Shown one piece after another: positions 1 to 3,818 of a stretch of 6,437 nt of DNA (the stretch's first letter is position 1; every line of letters begins with the position of its first letter). The translations under genes and the position numbers were made by a program. The notes under the pieces were generated by a model. The model was not told the origin of the DNA. It did no database searches and worked only from the letters and a program-made list of their open reading frames with translations. The DNA comes from Candidatus Zhuqueibacterota bacterium 4484_188. Lineage in GTDB: Bacteria > Calditrichota > Calditrichia > RBG-13-44-9. The stretch spans positions 1 through 6,437 of the forward strand of contig MVCZ01000148.1 in NCBI GenBank assembly GCA_002049825.1. The letters are read 5' to 3'.

Positions 1-327
1 AATCCGGATTCCACCACCCAGCTCCGGGTGTACGACGGTGCGGTAGAAGTCACACCGGCGCCTAAGTCCACCGGAATGAATGTGCCACCGGAAAAACCGG
101 GTCAACCCCTACAGGTGGGTCCGCCGCGGGACGTTCCAGGTCCCACCGATGTTGCCGGTCCACGGGATGTTTCCATGAAAGAGTGGCTGGAAATTATTAA
201 AGCCCAGCAGCAAATCATCATTCACCCGGACGGTACCTACCAGAAATCCGATTTTGACATGGAAGAAGACGCCAAATCGGATTGGGTGCAGTGGAACAAG
301 AAACGGGATGAACTGCTGAACCGGTAA
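1..327 (+). CDS. FecR-like protein, C-terminal part (5' end outside window)
   Basis: The reading frame is open from the first base and ends at TAA 325-327, giving 108 visible residues. It starts inside a segment reading TTQLRVYDGAVEV, which resembles the end of a FecR-type beta domain (T.L.V..G.V.V). A Pro/Gly-rich linker follows, with three imperfect G-P-(P)-x-D-V repeats. The tail contains KEWLEIIKAQQQIIIHPDG, then an acidic stretch, then DWVQWNKKRDELL. A Trp/Lys-rich end of this kind after a 'q.i.i.pdG' stretch is a pattern I associate with FecR-domain proteins of FCB bacteria. FecR proteins are usually envelope regulators or structural periplasmic proteins. The membrane segment and most of the domain are missing here, so a specific role cannot be given. 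An intrinsic terminator 25 bases after the stop shows that it ends its transcription unit. The family call rests on pattern memory of a short segment. Confidence 0.7.
   Translation, partial: NPDSTTQLRVYDGAVEVTPAPKSTGMNVPPEKPGQPLQVGPPRDVPGPTDVAGPRDVSMKEWLEIIKAQQQIIIHPDGTYQKSDFDMEEDAKSDWVQWNKKRDELLNR
118..174 (+). repeat. Short in-frame tandem repeat in the FecR-like linker
   Basis: Three consecutive units translate as GPPRDVP, GPTDVA and GPRDVS. At DNA level they are about 18-21 bp each and share GGTCC, GAY, GTT and a final YCN codon. The repeat lies in the proline-rich linker between the beta domain and the C-terminal tail. It looks like a flexible spacer that grew by small duplications; third-base differences between units show that it is not very recent. 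Confidence 0.6.
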
Positions 328-352
328 ATTTCGCAACAGTTTTCTAACATTG

Positions 353-395
353 AAGGGGCTTTTTCCATCACGGAGAAAGTCCTTTTTTATTTTTG
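353..395 (+). terminator. Intrinsic terminator after the FecR-like gene
   Basis: A 14-bp stem pairs 353-366 with 372-385 around the five-base loop ATCAC. It contains three G-T wobbles and no mismatch. The 3' arm runs into a T-rich tract (383-388, then 390-395 after one A). The position, 25 bases after the stop codon, fits termination of the upstream + strand gene. The stem is A/T-rich at the base and GC-rich in the middle, as expected for a rho-independent terminator. Confidence 0.8.
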
Positions 396-462
396 ATTCA
401 TAAAATTCGGGAAATAGATTAAATGATTATCCGCTTTGCTCCGCTAAAGTATAATTTGATGA

Positions 463-632
463 CTCATTCTACCCATGTTGGTCAAAACCGTTGAAACGGT
501 TACAAAATGCCTCATCTTTGCCTGTTCACCCGGATAAATCCGGGTGTTGTCTCAATCTGAAATTGTAACAACACCTTGCTTCAGCAAGGTGACCACAATA
601 CTCATCCCTTTATTGGTAACCGCTTCAGCGGT
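463..632. repeat. Array of four regularly spaced short hairpins (REP-like)
   Basis: Four perfect inverted repeats, each with a two-base centre, lie at 486-501 (7-bp arms AACCGTT, centre GA), 527-546 (9-bp arms CACCCGGAT, centre AA), 572-591 (9-bp arms CACCTTGCT, centre TC) and 619-632 (6-bp arms ACCGCT, centre TC). Their centres are 43, 45 and 44 bases apart. Each is preceded by a CTCAT or CTCAA motif (463, 511, 551, 601) and a T-rich linker that often ends GTNAAC before the stem. The stem sequences differ between units while size, centre and spacing stay constant. No open frame explains the conservation. Clusters of palindromes like this resemble REP-type elements mobilised by Y1 (RAYT/TnpA_REP) transposases, but no transposase is in the window, so origin and function are unproven. 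Confidence 0.7.
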
Positions 633-921
633 CTTTGTTGGTTAAGAAACATTGTAGACACAACAGACGGTTCATTATTCTTTATTCCCTGATTAGCAGA
701 GTACCGTTATGTCATTTTACCTTAGTGGCAAAGGAAATCAATTTACGGTGTTCACCGGAAAATCATTATAGATCAAAAGCAACCGGAAGTGGAGTTTCCG
801 CCGACGGTAGTCGGCTCGCATGATTTCATTGAGGACGGAAATTTCGCAAGGTGGAATTCCTGAAATATCTGCAATCTCATTATTGTATTTTGTCTTCCTC
901 ACACCACTCCGATTATTTCAC
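633..921. other. Non-coding interval with two weak hairpins
   Basis: No convincing gene is seen between the hairpin array and the homoaconitase leader. Two further small inverted repeats are present: 746-757 (CGGTG arms, TT centre) and 800-815 (GCCGAC arms, GGTA loop). They do not keep the 44-base spacing of the array upstream and lack its CTCAT lead motif, so they may be diverged relatives or chance. Short open frames here have no ribosome binding site or recognisable composition. Confidence 0.4.
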
Positions 922-931
922 TATAAATTTG
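922..931 (+). promoter_or_regulatory. Candidate promoter -10/-7 element for the homoaconitase gene
   Basis: The sequence TATAAATTTG includes a perfect match to the Bacteroidota -7 consensus TAnnTTTG (924-931) and also a -10-like TATAAA. It lies about 73 bases before the ATG, in an AT-rich, otherwise empty stretch. No -33 TTTG or -35 TTGACA-like box is at the expected distance; the nearest TTTG (889-892) is too far upstream. The call therefore rests on a single box. Confidence 0.35.
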
Positions 932-992
932 CGCCCTTCCCTATTTCCCCGTAATTTCCTGCCTGAAAAATTTTGGAACCGATACTTAATCC

Positions 993-996
993 GGAG
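993..996 (+). promoter_or_regulatory. Ribosome binding site of the homoaconitase gene
   Basis: GGAG lies seven bases before ATG 1004. It fixes the start there rather than at the in-frame upstream GTG at 851, which has no such site. The same GGAG with the same spacing precedes the other complete start in the window, at 3444. Confidence 0.75.
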
Positions 997-1003
997 AAAC
1001 AGA

Positions 1004-2977
1004 ATGGCACAGAACCTGATTGAAAAGATTGCCCAACGATTTGCCCTGAACATTGCGAAAAACCAGGAAATTCACAGCGGGGATTTTATTTCGCTGCGTC
1101 CTGCCCACGTGATGACCCACGACAACACCGGCGCCGTGATTCCCAAGTTTAAAAGCACCGGCGCTAAAAAGATTGCCAACCCACGCCAACCGGTTTTTGC
1201 CCTGGACCACAACGTGCAGGACCAGAGTGAAAAGAACCTGGCAAAATACGCCAGGATAGAAAAATTTGCCAAAGAAATGGGGATTGATTTTTACCCGGCA
1301 GGTCGCGGAATCGGGCACCAGATCATGTGCGAAGAAGGCTACGCCTGGCCGGGAATGGTGGTGGTTGCTTCGGACAGCCATTCCAATATGTATGGCGGAC
1401 TGGGGTGTCTGGGAACCCCGGTAGTGCGTACCGATGCCGCTGCACTGTGGGCAACCGGACAAACCTGGTGGCAGGTGCCTCCGGTCGCCCGGGTGGAACT
1501 GAAAGGCACTTTAGCATCCGGGGTAACCGGTAAAGATGTAATCATTGCCCTGTGCGGTTTTTTTAATCACGATGAGGTGTTGAACCACGCGGTGGAATTC
1601 GGTGGCGAGGGCGTGCACAGTCTGAGCATCGACCAGCGGCTGAGCATTGCCAACATGAGCACCGAGTGGGGGGCGCTCGCCGGCGTTTTCCCGGTTGATG
1701 ATAGAACTATTGCCTGGCTGAAAGCCCGGTCGGATTTCATCGCGCAGAGAGGACTGGCTGGTGTTCCCTCGGATGCCGACGGCAACGGAACACATCCGCG
1801 GATCAATCCGCAGCGGATTGCGGAACTCGAACGGGAAATGAAACACCTCTCTCACGACCCGGATGCTTATTACCATAAAACCATCACGTTAGATTTGAGC
1901 AGCGTTCAGCCATGCGTCTCCGGACCGAACACGGTGAAAACCATGACGCCCGTTGCTGAACTGGACAAGCAAAACATTCGGATTCAGAAAGCTTACCTGG
2001 TTTCCTGCGTGAACAGCCGGGTAGAAGATATCGCCGAAGCGGCAAAAATTGTGCGCGGGAAAAAAGTTGCACCCGGGGTGGAGTTTTACATTGCGGCGGC
2101 AAGTAGCGAGGTTCAGCAGCAAGCGGAACAACGCGGTGACTGGCAAACCCTACTAAACGCCGGCGCTATTCCCCTCCCGCCCGGTTGTGGTCCCTGCATC
2201 GGATTGGGCGCCGGGCTGCTGAAAGACGGCGAGGTGGGGATTTCCGCCACCAACCGGAATTTTAAGGGAAGAATGGGTTCGAAAAACGCGGAAGCTTACC
2301 TTGCATCTCCGGCGGTGGTGGCTGCTTCGGCAATTGCCGGTAAAATTACCTATCCCGGCGAATGGCAGGCGACCCTGCCATTGGGCAGGTTTATGGAAAA
2401 TGAACTTCCCGCTCGCCCATCCCGGAAAATCGAAATCATTCCCGGGTTTCCCCAAACCATCAGCGGAGAAATTATTTTTTGCCCGAAAGACAATATGAAT
2501 ACCGACGGCGTTTATCCCGGAAAATACACCTACCAGGACGACTTCACCCCGGAACAACAGGCAGCGGTGGTGATGGAAAACTACGATCCCGAATTCGGCA
2601 AACTGGTAAAAAAGGGTGACATCCTGGTGGGCGGATTTAATTTCGGTACCGGCAGTTCCCGCGAACAGGCTGCCACTGCTTTAAAATACCGCGGTCTGAA
2701 ACTGGTGCTTGCCGGTTCCTTTAGCGAAACTTACAAACGAAATGCGCTGAATAATGGTTTCCTCACCCTGGAAGCGCCGGAACTGGTGCGGGATTTGAAA
2801 GAAAAGTTCGGTGAAGAGAAGCTGAGCATCAGAACCGGTTTCGTTGCACGCATTGATTTTTCCCGGGCGCTGATAAAGGTAGATGGGAAACAGTTCCCGG
2901 TGAGCGCCATCGGTGCCGCAGCACAGGAACTTATTGTAGCCGGGGGTTTGGAGAACTGGGTGAAGCAAAGGTTGTAG
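1004..2977 (+). CDS. lys4: Homoaconitase (homoaconitate hydratase), single-chain fungal Lys4 type
   Basis: This complete 657-residue protein belongs to the aconitase superfamily. Homoaconitase handles the hydration step that forms homoisocitrate in the alpha-aminoadipate lysine route, using a 4Fe-4S cluster in the cytoplasm. The large domain (about 8-455) carries AHVMTHDN (34-41), DSHSN (124-128), the cluster cysteines C335 (VSCVNSR), C395 and C398 (GCGPCIG), and NRNFKGRMGS (417-426). The swivel domain (about 498-590) has NTDG (499-502) with PGKYTYQDD and GSSREQ (550-555). From memory, the match to yeast Lys4 is close and nearly collinear, including the KYTYQDD substrate loop, GQTWWQ, and a GGLE.WVK C-terminus. 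It lacks a mitochondrial presequence and has a shorter interdomain linker than yeast (about 690 residues). Bacterial and archaeal homoaconitases are usually two subunits, so a fused chain is unusual. The start is set by GGAG at 993-996. An aconitase or isopropylmalate isomerase activity is possible but less likely. No pathway neighbours are seen. Confidence 0.9.
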   Translation: MAQNLIEKIAQRFALNIAKNQEIHSGDFISLRPAHVMTHDNTGAVIPKFKSTGAKKIANPRQPVFALDHNVQDQSEKNLAKYARIEKFAKEMGIDFYPAGRGIGHQIMCEEGYAWPGMVVVASDSHSNMYGGLGCLGTPVVRTDAAALWATGQTWWQVPPVARVELKGTLASGVTGKDVIIALCGFFNHDEVLNHAVEFGGEGVHSLSIDQRLSIANMSTEWGALAGVFPVDDRTIAWLKARSDFIAQRGLAGVPSDADGNGTHPRINPQRIAELEREMKHLSHDPDAYYHKTITLDLSSVQPCVSGPNTVKTMTPVAELDKQNIRIQKAYLVSCVNSRVEDIAEAAKIVRGKKVAPGVEFYIAAASSEVQQQAEQRGDWQTLLNAGAIPLPPGCGPCIGLGAGLLKDGEVGISATNRNFKGRMGSKNAEAYLASPAVVAASAIAGKITYPGEWQATLPLGRFMENELPARPSRKIEIIPGFPQTISGEIIFCPKDNMNTDGVYPGKYTYQDDFTPEQQAAVVMENYDPEFGKLVKKGDILVGGFNFGTGSSREQAATALKYRGLKLVLAGSFSETYKRNALNNGFLTLEAPELVRDLKEKFGEEKLSIRTGFVARIDFSRALIKVDGKQFPVSAIGAAAQELIVAGGLENWVKQRL

Positions 2978-3000
2978 AATGATTTGAAGCCGGATGGCAG

Positions 3001-3081
3001 CCCTTCGACTCCCTGTCTGCCGGTGCAAGCCAGGCAGGCCTGCCTGCCGAAGCCTCGGCGCAGGCAGGCGCTCAGGACAGG
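3001..3081. repeat. Composite palindromic repeat: one element apparently inserted in another
   Basis: The outer halves CCCTTCGACTCC (3001-3012) and GCTCAGGACAGG (3070-3081) are separated by 57 bases. Joined, they give a continuous repeat of a kind I recall as abundant between genes in FCB and other environmental genomes. The 57-base insert is GC-rich and made of hairpins: 3012-3038, and 3038-3069, where GCCTGCCT plus GCCGA pair with TCGGC and AGGCAGGC around loop AGCC with a two-base GC bulge. A perfect 14-bp palindrome AGGCAGGCCTGCCT (3032-3045) joins them. No T-run follows, so this is not a standard terminator, though it may still stop or stabilise the homoaconitase transcript. Confidence 0.6.
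3012..3038 (-). repeat. GC-rich hairpin repeat, copy 1
   Basis: Arms CCTGTCTGCC (3012-3021) and GCCAGGCAGG (3029-3038) surround the loop GGTGCAA. Read on the reverse strand it gives CCTGCCTGGC, loop, GGCAGACAGG: the same two arms as the copy at 3165-3184. The arms pair with one A-C type mismatch, present in both copies. Confidence 0.65.
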
Positions 3082-3121
3082 ATGCCGGTAAAAAGTGGCA
3101 GTAGCTGTGGAGTAGTAATCA

Positions 3122-3222
3122 ACCAGCAACCAATGACCAATGACAGCGTAGCGAAATGACGGCGCCTGCCTGGCGGCAGACAGGAAGCCAAATAACGCCG
3201 CAGGCAAATGACCAGCAACCAA
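3122..3222 (+). repeat. Short direct repeats (ACCAGCAACCAA) flanking a hairpin repeat
   Basis: The 12-mer ACCAGCAACCAA occurs at 3122-3133 and again at 3211-3222. Related AATGACC words lie at 3132-3138 and 3207-3213, and CCAATGA words repeat between 3131 and 3143. The segment between the 12-mers contains hairpin copy 2 and GACAGCGTAGCGAAATGAC. Low-complexity ACCAATGACC words like these are familiar between genes in Bacteroidota-like genomes. There is no sign of coding. Confidence 0.5.
3165..3184 (+). repeat. GC-rich hairpin repeat, copy 2 (inverted relative to copy 1)
   Basis: CCTGCCTGGC is directly followed by GGCAGACAGG. These 20 bases equal the two arms of the 3012-3038 copy on the opposite strand, with the seven-base loop missing. 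The two copies face each other about 130 bases apart, which fits independent insertions of a mobile palindromic repeat. Confidence 0.65.
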
Positions 3223-3270
3223 ATAGTACTTAATTTTGCATTTGCCCTTTCTTAGATAATTCTGTTATAT

Positions 3271-3350
3271 TCAACATTGATAAACGAACAGGCGCGCATT
3301 TGTTGTAGTGTCAACATTGATAAACGAACAGGCGCGCATTTGTTGTAGTG
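3271..3350. repeat. Perfect 40-bp tandem duplication upstream of the PorU-like gene
   Basis: Positions 3271-3310 and 3311-3350 are identical 40-base units that begin TCAACATTGATAAACG and end GCATTTGTTGTAGTG. There are no spacers and no third copy. Each unit contains CAACA near its start and TGTTG near its end, so a hairpin TGTTG-TAGTGT-CAACA also forms across the junction (3301-3316). The array ends 93 bases before the ATG of the sortase gene. It could be a recent slippage product or a duplicated regulatory site. It is not a CRISPR, because unique spacers are absent. Confidence 0.9.
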
Positions 3351-3432
3351 TATGTAATAAATAAGAAATTTTCAGAAAAGCAGTTTGATTGGAACAAATA
3401 TACAGCGTGAATCTGTTTAAATAAAAATTTGC

Positions 3433-3436
3433 GGAG
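3433..3436 (+). promoter_or_regulatory. Ribosome binding site of the PorU-like gene
   Basis: GGAG lies seven bases before ATG 3444, the same arrangement as in the homoaconitase gene. It supports the ATG at 3444 over the in-frame TTG at 3429, which would put the GGAG inside the coding sequence and add five residues before the hydrophobic signal peptide. No clear promoter boxes are visible in the AT-rich 3351-3432 leader. Confidence 0.7.
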
Positions 3437-3443
3437 CCATTTG

Positions 3444-3818
3444 ATGAACAAATTATTATTTCTTTTTCTGTTTTTTGTACCCTACCTGTTATTTGCCGGA
3501 ATTCAGGTATTAAATAAAACCGCTACTTCGGTTGTGATTGAGTACCGCTTGGAAGGATTAGATCAATCGGTGGTTACTTTTGAGGGGAACGACTACATTC
3601 TATTCCGGATTACCGATGGCGTAATAGACCGTCAACCGGGAAAACCGGCACTGCCTGCGGTTCAATCCGAGTTAGCCATTCCCAGGGGAGCAACGCTTCG
3701 TTATTCGCTTTCGGTGATGGAATCGGAAACCAGAAGCGGCGTTGATGTTTTGCCCCAGAGCGAGCTTTTTATTCGGGGAAAAATGCGCCGGGTTCCCCGG
3801 GATCGTAAATATCGGTGA
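3444..3818 (+). CDS. porU: PorU-like T9SS sortase, N-terminal fragment before a frameshift
   Basis: The frame runs for 124 residues and stops at TGA 3816-3818. It opens with a signal peptide: MNK, a Leu/Phe-rich core, and probable cleavage after A18 (LFA|G). The mature part has beta-rich sequence and the PGKPALP motif (65-71) followed by IPRGA, typical of the N-terminal region of secreted C25 peptidases of FCB bacteria. Homology appears to stop at about P118: the last six codons are out of step, and the sequence continues in the +1 frame as GIVNIGEIQ. This is therefore not a separate small protein but the front of the gene continued at 3799-6437. GGAG at 3433-3436 supports the ATG at 3444. 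Alone it would be an exported fragment without catalytic residues. Confidence 0.8.
   Translation: MNKLLFLFLFFVPYLLFAGIQVLNKTATSVVIEYRLEGLDQSVVTFEGNDYILFRITDGVIDRQPGKPALPAVQSELAIPRGATLRYSLSVMESETRSGVDVLPQSELFIRGKMRRVPRDRKYR
3795..3801 (+). other. Frameshift site in the PorU-like gene (CCCCGGG)
   Basis: In the first frame the codons are GTT CCC CGG GAT and lead to TGA within 21 bases. If one C of the CCCC run (3795-3798), or one G of GGG (3799-3801), is ignored, the codons become GTT CCC GGG ATC GTA AAT. This joins RRVP to GIVNIGEIQ with no loss and opens a frame that stays open to the window end. The cause may be a homopolymer sequencing or assembly error, a real inactivating insertion, or ribosomal +1 slippage on CCC-C. 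Confidence 0.8.

Noticed and set aside
635..823. Open frame of 62 codons on the + strand
   Set aside because: It starts at a TTG with no Shine-Dalgarno sequence, is basic and irregular, and overlaps two small hairpins. It looks like chance.
851..1003. N-terminal extension of the homoaconitase from the upstream GTG, adding 51 residues
   Set aside because: The extension has no ribosome binding site, overlaps the candidate promoter, and has no counterpart in the family. MAQNLIEKIAQRF from ATG 1004 aligns with the mature fungal protein and has GGAG at the right distance.
3001..3081. Intrinsic terminator of the homoaconitase gene
   Set aside because: The hairpins are strong but no T-run follows any of them; a repeat origin explains them better.
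2731..3222. Reverse-strand open frame of 163 codons across the homoaconitase end and the repeat region
   Set aside because: Its first half is the antisense of conserved homoaconitase codons and the rest is translated palindromic repeat; no start signal or family pattern is visible.
3271..3350. CRISPR-like array
   Set aside because: The two 40-base units abut directly with no spacers, and no cas gene is present.
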